From Euptelea pleiosperma (lineage: Eukaryota > Streptophyta > Magnoliopsida > Ranunculales > Eupteleaceae): 64,000 nucleotides of DNA. The DNA lies in contig CM068541.1 of assembly GCA_035048495.1 (NCBI GenBank), positions 11,849,929 through 11,913,928 on the forward strand, read 5' to 3'. The translations under genes and the position numbers were made by a program. This document shows positions 1 through 10,869 of the stretch, piece by piece (position 1 is the stretch's first letter; the number at the start of each line of letters is the position of its first letter). The notes beneath the pieces were generated by a model. That model was given only the letters and a program-made list of their open reading frames with translations. It searched no databases and was not told where the DNA came from.

Positions 1-235
1 CACTCTTAGAGACCACTGACCGTATCGATGTTCGGTCCATCCCGAGGTGGACTTACAGACCAAAAATCAGCCTGATTAATGATTTCTAACTGTTGGGATT
101 GAACTATTTTCGTGAGAATATCTTTAACTATTGGATTTGAATACTATTTGAGGTACTCAGATCGGGATGGGCTAAAAATCCATATGGTCAGTGATCTCTA
201 AGTATGTTGCACGTGGATCATACTGTATGGTCCAT
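1..235. repeat. Family A MITE, left end cut by window edge
   Basis: Inverted-repeat miniature element. The left arm reads cactcttagagaccactgac and the right arm gtcagtgatctctaagta in opposite orientation, with the family core (accaaaaatcagcctgatta) between. The terminal G-box-like CACGTG is present on the right side. No coding potential. The region 236-709 to the right has no gene; it holds a G-only run at about 531-542 and otherwise nothing I recognise. Confidence 0.7.
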
Positions 236-709
236 CTAAGATGGGCCAGACTTTCAATGTTAAGGGCCCCCCCGGACCCATTAACCTATGATATTTCAAA
301 AAGTTGAGGAGGGGGGCACCGCCACTGCCTACAGACCAAAATAGTCCGGTTGGTGATTTCTAGCATGACTTTTTTTTGGTCCATCTAGGGATGGGTCAAA
401 CAGCTATAGGGTCAATGATTTCGAAGATTGTGCCATGTGGCTCATACAGATGTCTTTGTCCCCCTCAAAAAAATAAAAAAAAAGGACTTATAAATGGGCT
501 AGTTTTCTATGCAAGAAGTCTGCCCAGCCGGGGGGGGGGGGGCTATCAAGTAGTGGGCCTCTAGATGCACGTGGAGATGTACCGGCATAGTTAAGACAGT
601 TTACCTAAACATGAGCATGGATAGAGACCTCGATCTCCCTCTCCTGAATTCCTGGTTAATCCCGGAATGCGTGTCGGAGCTGTTAAATAGATTTTGTGAC
701 TTTTTCAAA

Positions 710-1113
710 GGGTCGTGATGTAACAAGGTATACCTGAGATCTTTTCATTTGCGGAAGCGGCATTTTTGGTAGTCACCACTGCCATCTGGGCCTACTGACC
801 GCATGGATGTTTAGCCCAACCTTTAATAGACATTCATACAAAAAATCAACTTGTTTAATGATTTTTAGCCGTTGGTTTTAGTACTCAAAAGATGGTTGTA
901 TTCAACGGCTATAAGAACGCCTTAAATGGTGCTAAAAAGTGTTAAAATCTAATGGTTATAAATTACCAATCAAGTTAATTTTTGGTATGTATATTCACCA
1001 AGGGGTGAGATAAACATCCAAACGGTCAGTGGGCCCAGATGGCAGCGGTGACTACCAAAAATGCCGCTTCCGCAAATGAACAGTTTCAGGCATACCTTGT
1101 TACATCTTTTTCC
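710..1113. repeat. Family B MITE, 404 bp
   Basis: The ends are inverted copies: GGGTCGTGATGTAACAAGG on the left and GTTACATCTTTTTCC on the right. Next to them are inverted GCGGAAGCGGCATTTTTGGT arms and a core related to family A (CTGACCGCATGGATGTTTA). It is nearly the same length as two further copies at 39033 and 39669. The flanking 9-mers here are only weakly similar, so the target duplication has decayed or the edge is off by a few bases. Confidence 0.8.
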
Positions 1114-1199
1114 TTTTAAAATTATGAACTTTGAAGGTGAAGGCTCAAACATTGATGAGGAGTGCTCACGCGCCCAATTCACTGTGGTCCTAACTCATA

Positions 1200-1890
1200 A
1201 CCAGGGTTTTAAACATGGTTTAAAATAACGCCGTATTAACAGTTTTAACGGCCGTTAAAATGGTAATGCCCCAATCCCGTTATATTAAAATAATGGCCGT
1301 TATTTTCTAAAAAAATTATTATTTTCCATTAAATTTTCCATTTTCCCATTATTTTCGTTTATCAAAATTTGAATTTCAGCACCATTTTTCCCTTAAATCC
1401 CCCCTGCCCCCCCTCTTTTTTTTTTTTTTTTTCATTTTTTGCCCGTCCATTACAATTCGTTTTAATGGTTTTAACGGTAACGTCCCCAGTCCATTATACG
1501 GTTATAATGGCCTCTTTTAAACCTTGGTTTTAATGTCCATTAAAATGGTATAAACGGTCCCTTAACGTTACCATTCTGACCATTATAACGGGTTACATCA
1601 GAAATTAAATGTTATTTATTATGTTTTATTTTTTTAATAATGATAAAAAAAACAGTTTTCCCCCAAAATAACGGCAGTTATTTCCATTATAATATAACAG
1701 CCGCTACAACAGATATCCTGGTTTTTCGTTCTTGTGCTTTATAACCAGAAAAGATGTAATGGGGTTGGGGCGTTACTATTAAAATGACCTTTTTTTTTTT
1801 TTCTACTTATCAAAATTTTCTTTTTTAAAATTATCAAAAAAAAAAAAGAAAGTTGGTTTTTAAACCATGGTCCTAAGTCCCAACATTCTA
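1200..1890. repeat. Cluster of degenerate family C elements
   Basis: Several overlapping or tandem copies of the AACGG-rich family: repeated words such as CCGTTATAAT, AACGGCCGTTA and CGTTATTTTC, plus terminal TTTAAACC/GGTTTAAA motifs near 1210, 1530 and 1855. Individual borders are hard to place. Poly-T and poly-A tracts interrupt the copies. There is no open reading frame of note. Confidence 0.65.
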
Positions 1891-1930
1891 AGGATGTTTT
1901 GGTAATTTACAATGGGACTATGATTTAAAT

Positions 1931-2311
1931 CAAGGTTTAAAAGGGGCCGTTATAATGGTATAATGGACTGGAGGCGTTACCGTTTTTTCTGCTATAGCGG
2001 CTGTTATAATGAATTGTAACGCTCAGGGGCAAAAAATGGAAAATAACGAAAAAATGGCGGTGAAATTTGAATTTCAAATTTTCAAAACTGGAAAATAATG
2101 GGAAAACGAAAATAAATCTGAAATAACGGCCGTTTTTTTTTCACAAAAATTTCAGAGAATAACGGTTATTAATTTCGTTATGATGGAAAAATAACTGACA
2201 ATAACGGCCGTTATAACTGAAAATAACAGTCATTATTTTTAAAGTGTTTTAATGGTACATAACATAACGGGGGAGGTCCGAATCTGTTATAACGGCCATT
2301 TTTTAAGCCAT
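1931..2311 (+). repeat. Family C element with 9-bp flanking repeat
   Basis: Starts CAAGGTTTAAAAGGGGCCGT and ends in a TTTTTTAAGCCATG border. The flanks are GATTTAAAT (1922-1930) and GGTTTAAAT (2312-2320), 8 of 9 identical. A second, truncated family C copy starts immediately after at 2321 and runs to about 2411. The interior is dominated by CCGTTATAACGG-type words. Confidence 0.75.
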
Positions 2312-2419
2312 GGTTTAAATCAAGGTTTAAAAAATGGCTGTTATAACGAAAATAACGGCCGTTATAACGGATTCAGACCTACCCCGTTACGTTTTGGACC
2401 ATTAAAACGCCTAAAACAT

Positions 2420-2665
2420 CCACATGAGCCACGTGGAACACTCTTAGAGATCACTGACCATATTGATGTTTAGCTCATCCCTAAGTAGACCTATATATAG
2501 ACCAAAAATCACCTTAATTGGTGATTTCTAGCCATTGGATATGAATACCCAAAATAATTTTAGAATTCCACAGATGAAAATCAATTCATGAAGAAGAATA
2601 TAATTCAACAGTCAGAAGTCACTAATAAGCCTGATTTTTGGTCCGTATGTTTACCTACATGTCTA
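2420..2665. repeat. Family A MITE, partial
   Basis: Left arm GAGCCACGTGGAACACTC followed by the family core and a short right arm (cctgatttttggtccgtatg). The right terminal G-box arm is missing. The stretch 2666-3200 that follows is A/T-rich with no recognisable gene or element. Confidence 0.65.
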
Positions 2666-3203
2666 TAAGCTTGTACAAACAAAAGAGAGATATACTCGAG
2701 ATATAAATCACGTTGATGCATATTATTAAATAAAAATAACTTAATGGACATAAGACTAGATGAAAATATTATAGAGATTATAGAACATACAATCCGTACT
2801 TTCGTAAAATTAAGGTATTAGAGCTGCAAGCAACTTTAGCTAAGATGAAGACAAGTAGGACCTTAAGACAAGATGATATTCTAATAGAGGTGTAAAATTG
2901 CATAATAGGAATTGGATTGTCCCAGCTTACTGAATTATTTAACAATGTCATGAAAATAAGAAAAATATCATATAAATGGAGAAGAAGTACTGTAGTGCCT
3001 ATATACAAGAATAATAGAGACGTACAATATTGCATAAAACTATAAATTTTTTCCTTTTTTTATGAGAAATGGTAGAAAGTATAGGGTAATTAATTCATGG
3101 TCATCTTTTTCAATTAAAGACTTTTTTGAGGCAGTTGGTTAGAGAAATGAATGGGACAATTTCGTCAAAAAAAATCTTTTTTAATTAAAAAAAAAAGAAA
3201 ATT

Positions 3204-3892
3204 TTAGTCGCACCTCACAAATTGTGAGAGCACCCGACCTATCGAACAACACCCCACAAAAAAAATGGTTCATCTTCTACTTCTTCTGATGGTAGGCACT
3301 GTTGAAGTAGAAGTGCTCGCTCTCCTCTCTTCTTTCTCTCCTTCTTCTTCTTCTTCTTCTCTATCTTGCAACTTATGTTCCTTTTCTGAGATCCGTTCCT
3401 CCTGACTCGAGCCCAGTTCGAAGAATTGAACATGGACTTGTTCAGGAAATGTATGGAACTAGTGGAGAAGTGTCTCTAAGTCGTGAATATTAATAAAAAC
3501 CATGTCCATGAACTCATTCTTGTTGGTGGATCTATAAGAATTCCCTAAGTTCAACAACTTCTCCAAGATTTCTTCAATGGGAAGGAACACTACAATCCCA
3601 ACAAAGAAAGAACAGATTTTCTCCACCTACTCTGAAAACCAGCCCAGAGTCTTAACCCCATCATTGTGAAGATGTACCAACGGAGTGGCGCGAAGATGCA
3701 GGAACCAAGAAGTGAGTCTGGTAGGACCAGCCAAGGTTGGGGTATGGTAGGACAAGTTGTTATACCCATCATGATGGTATGTCAAGATGTTCCATAGAGC
3801 ATTTGTGGGAAATTCTTGACTTTTTTTTTGTGGGGTGCTTTCGACAAGTCGGGTGCCCTCACAATTCCTGCGGTGCGACTAAAATTAACGTA
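3204..3892. mobile_element. Family F Pack-type TIR element
   Basis: Long inverted ends: the left begins TTTTAGTCGCACCTCACAAA and continues through gagcacccgacc and accccacaaaaa. The right end is the reverse complement of the same blocks (gtggggtgctttcgacaagt, then GGTGCGACTAAAA). The interior is not repeat-like; it contains pieces of an HSP70 gene (separate entry) after a (CTT)n tract. A clear target duplication could not be read because the left flank is an A-run. Two more family F ends lie near 15316 and 16425. Confidence 0.75.
3405..3700 (+). pseudogene. Captured HSP70 (cytosolic Hsc70-type) fragments
   Basis: Reading + strand gives TRAQFEELNMDLFRKCMELV and, after an in-frame [17 protein letters not shown] then [13 protein letters not shown]. 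This is the end of the nucleotide-binding domain of cytosolic HSP70. The frame then shifts and the text jumps to [20 protein letters not shown], the start of the substrate-binding domain. After a further gap comes NPIIVKMYQ from the C-terminal lid. Parts of the gene between these blocks are missing; the first junction falls on a short shared AAGGAA. Stop codons, a K-to-stop change and frame shifts make it non-coding as HSP70. It lies wholly inside the family F inverted repeat, so transposon capture is the likely origin. Confidence 0.8.
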
Positions 3893-4127
3893 AATTAAAC
3901 TCTTACAATTAAAAAAATTAATTTGGTTTGATTAGTAATTACGCTTCTACTAGAGATAATACAAATAGTAAAACTTATAATTATGTCGTGAACATGATTA
4001 CATGAGTGCAAGCGATAATCAAGGATTGTTATAAAGAATTTTGCTTTACTAAAAGTTACAATATTATCCATTATAGTGTCTGACTTTTTATGTGTTTCTT
4101 TGGAAATCTCATGTTAGGGTTGTAACC

Positions 4128-4456
4128 ATGGTATAAACAAACGGCAGTTATAACGGATTTGAATCTCCCCCGTTACGTTATCTACAGTTTTAACTGTCAG
4201 AAAACAACGGTTGTCGTTATAACGAAAACAACCGTTGTTTTTAGAAAAAAACTTGTTAAAAAACATCCATTATTTCCGTTATAAAGTTTATTGAACATTT
4301 GAAACTGAAATTTTGAATTTTGGCTCCGTTAGTTTCGTTATTTCCGCTATTTTCCGTCATTTTCTGTTTTGCCCGTGTGTTACAATCCGTTTTAACGGAA
4401 AAAATGGTAACGCTCCTAGTCCATCGTACCGTTATGATGGTCCCTTTTAAACCTTT
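4128..4456 (-). repeat. Family C element, 329 bp, with 9-bp TSD
   Basis: Reverse-oriented copy bordered by GTTGTAACC (4119-4127) and GTTGCAACC (4457-4465), 8 of 9 identical. The ends read ATGGTATAAAC and TTTTAAACCTTT. The interior is full of CCGTTATAAC and CGTTATTTCC words. A short partial copy of the same family sits at about 4495-4585, just upstream of the TLP gene. Confidence 0.8.
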
Positions 4457-4790
4457 GTTGCAACCACTTTTCAAAAAGCCAAATCTTATTCAGACGTGAC
4501 CTGCTATAACGGCCGTTATAATGGTCATACCAATAGCGTTATGGAACCGTTATACCGTAATACAAACCATTTAAAACCTTGGTGACTTGGTCAAAGTCAT
4601 ATCAAGGGAGGTAAGTCTAAATTTCCTTAACTTAGAGAGAGGCATCTCTAATTTTCTTAAATGTAGGGAGGTAATTTAAAACCCCCAAAATCAAATCATA
4701 TCTTCTTCTCTCCTGGAAAAATCGAACTCTTCTCTCTCTGTCTCTCTCTCTGTGTGTGAGAAGAAGAGAACGAAACCAAAAACCAGAAGC

Positions 4791-7700
4791 ATGTCTCTGA
4801 GAAGGGCATTTCTCTCACAAAGGAGCACCAAACGCTCCTCTGACCTCTCGAAAGCCGTTCAAGAACTCAGAAACCTAAACAATTCAGAAGTAGAAGAGGA
4901 AGAACTGATTGAAGAATCCTCCCAACAACAGCTTAGTGGAGACGAGAAGGGGATCGATGAGGATTGCTGGTCTAAGATACTACCTGAGCTCCTCGGTGAG
5001 ATCATCAAGCGAGTCGAGTCGAGTGAAGACCGGTGGCCTCACCGGAAGCACGTCGTCGCCTGCGCCGGCGTCTGCAAGCGCTGGCGTGACATCATTAGAG
5101 GGATTGTTCGCTCTCCCCTACACACTGGGAAGATCACTTTCCCTTCTTCCCTCAAACAGGTCTCTAGTTTGCTGTGATTTCTCTGTGTTTTGATTCGATC
5201 CTGTAGAAGAATTAGGGACGATTGTTGTGTTTGTGTGTTCTGTTTTGTGATTTCTTGCCTAATTAGTGTAAGGGTCTGTTTGGATCACCATTTTTGTGCA
5301 AGAAAAAAGTTTTTTTTTTGTTGTTGCTCAAAAGGGTTCTTAAAAATATCTCTTTTGGGCATAAAAATTGTGATTCAAATAGGCCGTTAAATTAGGGCTT
5401 TGGTTAGTAGGTGTGGGAATTTTTTATTGTTTTGTGATTTCCTTGTTTTGGGATTAGTTAAGAGATTGTTTGGAACGTGATTTTTATGCCAACAAATTTT
5501 TTTTTTTTTCAAAAAATTTCTTCTGGCCAAAAAATGGTGATGGGAACAGACTTCTAAATTAAGGTGTTAATCTATATGTGTGCAATTTTTCGATTGTCTT
5601 GTGTTTTCCTGTTTTGGGTTAGTTGAAGGACTGTTTTAACAGTCCCCAACACTTAAAAAAAAACTGCAAATTTTGGGTGATGGGGTTTGTTTCTTCCATT
5701 TTAATTTTGCATCCTTGATAATACTTTTAACAAGACTGATGTCTTGTTATTTCATGTTAAATGCAGCCGGGACCGCGCGATTTTCCCCTTCAATGTTTTA
5801 TCAAAAGGAACAAGAAGAACTCGACGTTTTACCTTTATCTTGGTCCCACTCAAAGTAAGTAAATGTTAATGGAATGCTTTTTCTTTTCTGAGTCTTGCCT
5901 TCTATAGCTATAGTAGTTTGAGTTGAATAGTATTTCTACATTTAACTTAGCATGACTTAACTACAAAGAGCCAAATTTGACTTCATTAATTCTCTCAATT
6001 GACCTTTTACATGTACTTTGGGGTTTCAATACCTCAGCCCTGTCAACTTGACTCATTCCAAAATTGTGTGAACTACCTCTATGACTCATATTACTTGTCA
6101 TACGAATCACTTCAGCGTGTTTGCTGTTGAATGCCAAATTGCAGTGTACATTTCATTTAAGTGATTTAGCTTTTTCATATCTTCAGCATTTGAGTAGGAT
6201 ACTGGGATCTTCATTTTCAGTTGGAATTTCATTCTAGTCAAGCATTTTTCTTAAACTTTCTTGATCAACTAGTGTATGCAGGTTTCATGGCTTTCTCAAT
6301 CATTGTGGTAGTGGATGGATTGTATAGCTAGAGACATTTTTTAGTCATTGTCTGATGGTTAGATTATGTGATTAGAGGCTCAAATATCTTCTAATTTTGA
6401 TGTTACTTGCTCACCAATTTTACAGATTTATTTCTATGAGATTTTTTATGCCATTCTTCACTTAGATGATTTTTAGGACTTACAATATTCATAGAGAAGC
6501 AAAATTGGATGCAAATCAGATGACAAACCTGAGTCAGGAAACATGTAAATAAGGGAACCTGATGACCAATTTTTTGTTGGTGGAGGTTGCTGTGGCCATG
6601 CTTTTGTTATATTTCAATTTATTCTTATTGTATAACAGCTTAACATCTCTACATCCAATATGTTTTTGCTACAACTATTAGGATATGATAAAACTAACTA
6701 ATTTTCCAACTAAGCTAGTGCCATCTCATTTGAAGGATCATTTATCTCATCATTCACCTCATCAAATGTACCTAAGAAAGATGTCTTCAATTCTACCTTG
6801 ATAAGGATAGAGATTTATGAAAAAAAAAAATAGAAATCTCTTGCCGAACTTGGCTACTATCTCAGCAACTTCACATCTTTGAGATAATGCTTCATTCAAG
6901 GAAGATCATGAATAGTTACAAGAGAATCCTCTTTTGGAAATAGGAGATACCATGAGTTGTAATGAGATACGTTTTTCATTATTTGGTTACAATCATATTC
7001 TATAAGTTAAGGATTTCCAAGGGGTGTTCACCAAGCTATTGAGGGTGAACAACGCTTTTCTTCTAAATTAGGCTATGGTATCAAAGCTATTGATTTCCTG
7101 AGATCCAGCTCTTTCCATCCTTCTCTTCCCAACATGTCCGCCTATCTTCTCCTTCTAATATGGCAACTTCTTCCAACAACCTAATCATTACTTCTCTATC
7201 TTTCAACTCTTCATTTTCTCCTTCAACTATAACTGCCGTAGTGTCTGTGAAACTCAACACAGGCAAGTATCTTCTCCAGTGCAATCAGTTCGTGCCTCTT
7301 CTGAAAAGATAAAAGTTATGAATGATTTGTTTATGTACTAAGTAATAAACCTTATGATTGGATTAATATCAGTGGATCATTGCAGAAACAATTATGGAGT
7401 TTCAACTGATCCTTTCCGGAGAATTAATGGTCTTCCTGAGCAGGCCAATGGAATTTTCGATGGAACCAATGTTCCACCCTCTGCCACCATTATATTTGAC
7501 ATTGGACAAATTGTTGTTAGCCCTATTTTTTAGCAATGGGAAATGATACACCAACTCATTCTTAGCATGATTAATACCCTTTCTGAAGAAGTGATGAGCT
7601 GGCCAAGTTGTTGGCTTCACTCAATCTCCTGAAGTTTGGACAATAATTGAAAAAGCCTTCAACAAAAAATCAAAGGTGAGGGAATTGCAACTTCACCATC

Positions 7701-10070
7701 ACATCCACTATTTTATTGGTAGAGGGAGATTCTTCCAATGTCATTAAGGGGGTAAATGGTAAGCATCGGTACTTGGGGATTTGTGAACATTATCGCACGT
7801 ATCATAGAATTGGTTTGAGGGTGGATAGTTATATTCTCACCCATGTAACAACAACATGAAACTTTTAGGGTTTTTGATGTATCAGACACATATTGACACT
7901 GACGCACGTGTTGATGTACGGCATTGTCACCCATTTAACATTTTTTTTTTTATAAAAATGATTTTAAAAGAGAGCTGTTGTGTTCCATTCTCCATACAGT
8001 ACTTTATTAAGTTGTTAAGCATAACTATAGTTTTTTCAGTCGTTCCTCTTATAGATCTACTTGTATGAACAGCTATGGCATATGGAAATGTTCTCTTTCA
8101 TTTTCATATATTTCTTTCCTTTTTTACTTATAATAAAAACTTCTAGTTTAAATCTAATTAAAATTTTATATTATAATAAATATGTAAGAACGTGTCTGCT
8201 TTTCAGGCTTCTCAAAGGCATTGTATTAGATACCTCATATGTATGTTTGACACCGAACACAGTGTCCATGTCATTGTTAACACAGATTCTCACATTTTGA
8301 AAGAAAATCAAATGGCGATTCTCTGGGAAAAAATGTTGTACGTAGGAAGTTTTTGGATATTTGAGATTCTATCCCATAAACTTCGGACTTTTTTTTTATT
8401 TTGGCTATCATTTGTACTTATTTCTTATTAATATTTGCACATTCTTTCCTAATCAAAGGAAAATGGGACAATACATAAATTACGAAAGTAAGATACGTAT
8501 AATTTTGTGCTTGAATGCACGCATACTGGACTTAATGACTTGACATCTCCTGAGTGATCATTTTCTTTTCAGACTGTTGAACTGTTCATTTTCCTTTATT
8601 TTTGTCCCATAATTTACACCTGTTAGCTTTTGTGGTTGATCGCTTTTGGCTTGCCTAATTTGAACACATGAGGTTTTGGCTCATCCGAATTGTTCTTGCA
8701 GCATTAGTGGATAAGGGGAAATTTCTCTTAGCAGCACGAAGGTTTAGACATGGCGCTCACCCTGAATATATTATATCTCTTGATGCTGATGACCTGTCCC
8801 AAGGAAGCAATGCGTATGTTGGGAAGTTGACGTAAGGCCTTTTGACCATTCTGTGATTCCTTCTGCTGTAATGCATTTAACATAGAATGTAAAATCTGCT
8901 TCTTTATAACTCCTGTTTTAGGTGCAGACTAGCACTGTTATTTTCTAGTCATTTTGGAGAATACCATAGTTTTCTTTTAATGTTTTTTTTTTGGTGCACC
9001 AATTTTGTCTTAGAATTGATTTCTGTTCATTAGATTTGCAATCAGTTTTTCTGAAGCAAACGAATCTCTGCTTTATGCACCTCAAAATCTTTGACTGTTT
9101 TGATACATGTGTCGACATCCTTGGCACAAAATATTGTAAATGACAGTTTAATTAGTAGGTGTGCATTACTCGTTGCCTACCAAAAGAAAATAATTGTGCT
9201 GGTTGGTGCAATTTTTTAGTAATTTGTCATTTTTAGCGTGTAAATATCAATCACAAACATTTCTTCATCTAATTATACACTTATGGCAGTCAATATCTCT
9301 ATTAAGAACATATTTTTGGCATGCTTATAAGAAAAAAGTATATATTTTTTGCAAAAGCACAACCTAAACTAAGATGGTAGAATTTCTTCATTATAAAAAC
9401 AAAAATGAAACATGCAGAAGGAAACTAATATTCCTTTAATTCTTTCCTTTTATATTCCCACTGAAGCCCTAATCATGTTTGCAGCTCAGATTTTCTTGGC
9501 ACCAATTTCACAATCTATGACAGCGAGCCACCACTCTGTGGTGTAAAGCCCTCAAACAGCCGATCAAGCCGCCGGTTTGCAAGTAAGCAAATCAGTCCTC
9601 AGGTTCCTGCAGGCAACTTTGTGATTGGGCAGGTCTCCTACAAGTTCAACCTGTTGAAATCAAGAGGGCCAAGAAGGATGCTCTGCACGATGCAGTGCCC
9701 ATGGACACGAGAAACTGCTGCTGATGAACCTCAGAAGAACAACTCCAAAATGCAGAGCCCAGCAGCAGCCAGCACCTCTACCGGGTGCATGGTTCTGAGG
9801 AATAAGGCTCCGAAGTGGCACGAAAACTTGCAGTGCTGGTGCCTGAATTTCCATGGCCGAGTGACAGTTGCTTCGGTAAAGAATTTCCAGCTGGTTGCGA
9901 CAGTGGACCCCAGCCAACCAGGAGGGAATGGGGATGAGGAAACGGTGCTCCTCCAGTTTGGGAAGGTTGGGGATGACATGTTCACGATGGATTACAGGCA
10001 GCCCTTGTCGGCCTTCCAGGCATTTGCCATCTGCCTCACAAGCTTTGGTACAAAACTCGCCTGCGAGTGA
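4791..10070 (+). CDS. TLP7-like: Tubby-like F-box protein, TLP7-like
   Basis: Four exons: 4791-5159, 5767-5854, 8702-8831 and 9485-10070. All introns have GT..AG ends, and the joined frame gives 390 residues. Residues about 60-108 form the plant Tubby F-box ([18 protein letters not shown] through WRDIIRGIV); residues 124-390 form the Tubby domain, from [15 protein letters not shown] to the typical end [16 protein letters not shown]. The ATG at 4791 is chosen because nothing upstream is conserved and the frame there starts only with non-ATG codons. In the family the F-box binds SKP1-type E3 ligase subunits and the Tubby domain binds plasma-membrane phosphoinositides, with release under stress. 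Resemblance to Arabidopsis TLP7 from memory is strong in exons 2-4. Intron 2 (2847 bp) carries a Copia relic; a CT/GT-rich leader (4720-4760) precedes the start. Confidence 0.95.
7076..7690 (+). mobile_element. Copia retrotransposon relic in TLP intron 2
   Basis: TGGTATCAAAGC at 7076-7087 is one base off the usual initiator-tRNA-Met primer binding site. About 70 bp later an ATG at 7160 opens a Copia-type gag start ending [21 protein letters not shown]. Further gag pieces follow in shifted frames ([20 protein letters not shown], around 7533-7595). Stops and frame shifts abound. No LTR pair and no pol were found. It lies in the same orientation as the host gene. Confidence 0.7.
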
Positions 10071-10174
10071 TATAGATTTTTATTGTGTATGCAAGACATG
10101 GGTGATGTTAATGCGAACAGCACCTGTAGATGTTTAATCAGCTGTTTTATAGTAGATGTTTAATCGGCTGCTTT

Positions 10175-10177
<3 letters not shown>

Positions 10178-10210
<33 letters not shown>
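10178..10210. repeat. (CT)n microsatellite in TLP 3' region
   Basis: An almost uninterrupted CT run about 110 bases after the TLP stop codon, probably within the 3' UTR. The sequence between here and 10417 holds no other feature I can name. Confidence 0.85.
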
Positions 10211-10213
<3 letters not shown>

Positions 10214-10417
10214 GAACAGCCTCTGCTGCAAAGTTTGCTGTACATTTTCCTACTGAATGAAGGTTTGCCTGGGTCAGCAGCAAGCAAGCAATTGATCCTA
10301 TCAACAAGAAATTGTGATTTTTGAGCCTGGATTAATGTGCATGTCTCCTAGTTGTGGATGGTAGGGACCATATCAATTTGGTGTACGGCAAAGATAGGGT
10401 AGGCTAAAAGTCTAAAG

Positions 10418-10670
10418 CAAGGTTTAAAAGGGGCCGTTATAACGGAATAACGGACTCGGGGCGTTACCATTTTTTTTCGTTATAACGAATTGTAACGCAC
10501 AGGGACAAAAATGGAAAAAGGGCAAATAATGAAAATAACGGCCAGTTTTTTAACATATTTTTTTCTGAAAATAAATAACAGATTTTTTTAGCGTTAAAGT
10601 GGTACATAACGTAACAGGGGAGGTCCGAATCCGTTTAACAGCCGTTATTTTTGCCATTTTTTAAATCATG
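10418..10670 (+). repeat. Family C element, short copy
   Basis: Begins CAAGGTTTAAAAGGGGCCGT and ends TTTTTTAAATCATG, with internal AATTGTAACGCACAGGG and GTAACAGGGGAGGTCCGAAT, the conserved family words. It is shorter than most copies. Flanking 9-mers do not match well. Confidence 0.75.
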
Positions 10671-10869
10671 GTTCAAACTTGAAAGTAGAAAATGATTTTT
10701 TGACAGTCAATTTCGGCTAAAAAGACGGGGATATTTTTTTTAGTCAATTTCGGCTAAAAAAAAAACCTAGTCAATGTGTGTGGGTCAGAATATTTTGGCA
10801 CGTCATATGACTAGCTAATTTGGCGCCCACATGGAGATGAGGAGATGAGTGAAGGCTGAATAAACTAAT

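Noticed and set aside
531..542. G-run (and C-run at about 36514-36531) as functional motifs
   Set aside because: Homopolymers of this kind are common and may be sequencing or assembly artefacts; no surrounding G-quadruplex pattern was seen.
8061..8543. Overlapping open frames in TLP intron 2 as a nested gene
   Set aside because: Hydrophobic AT-rich translations with no motif, no splice logic and no leader; typical of random AT-rich DNA.
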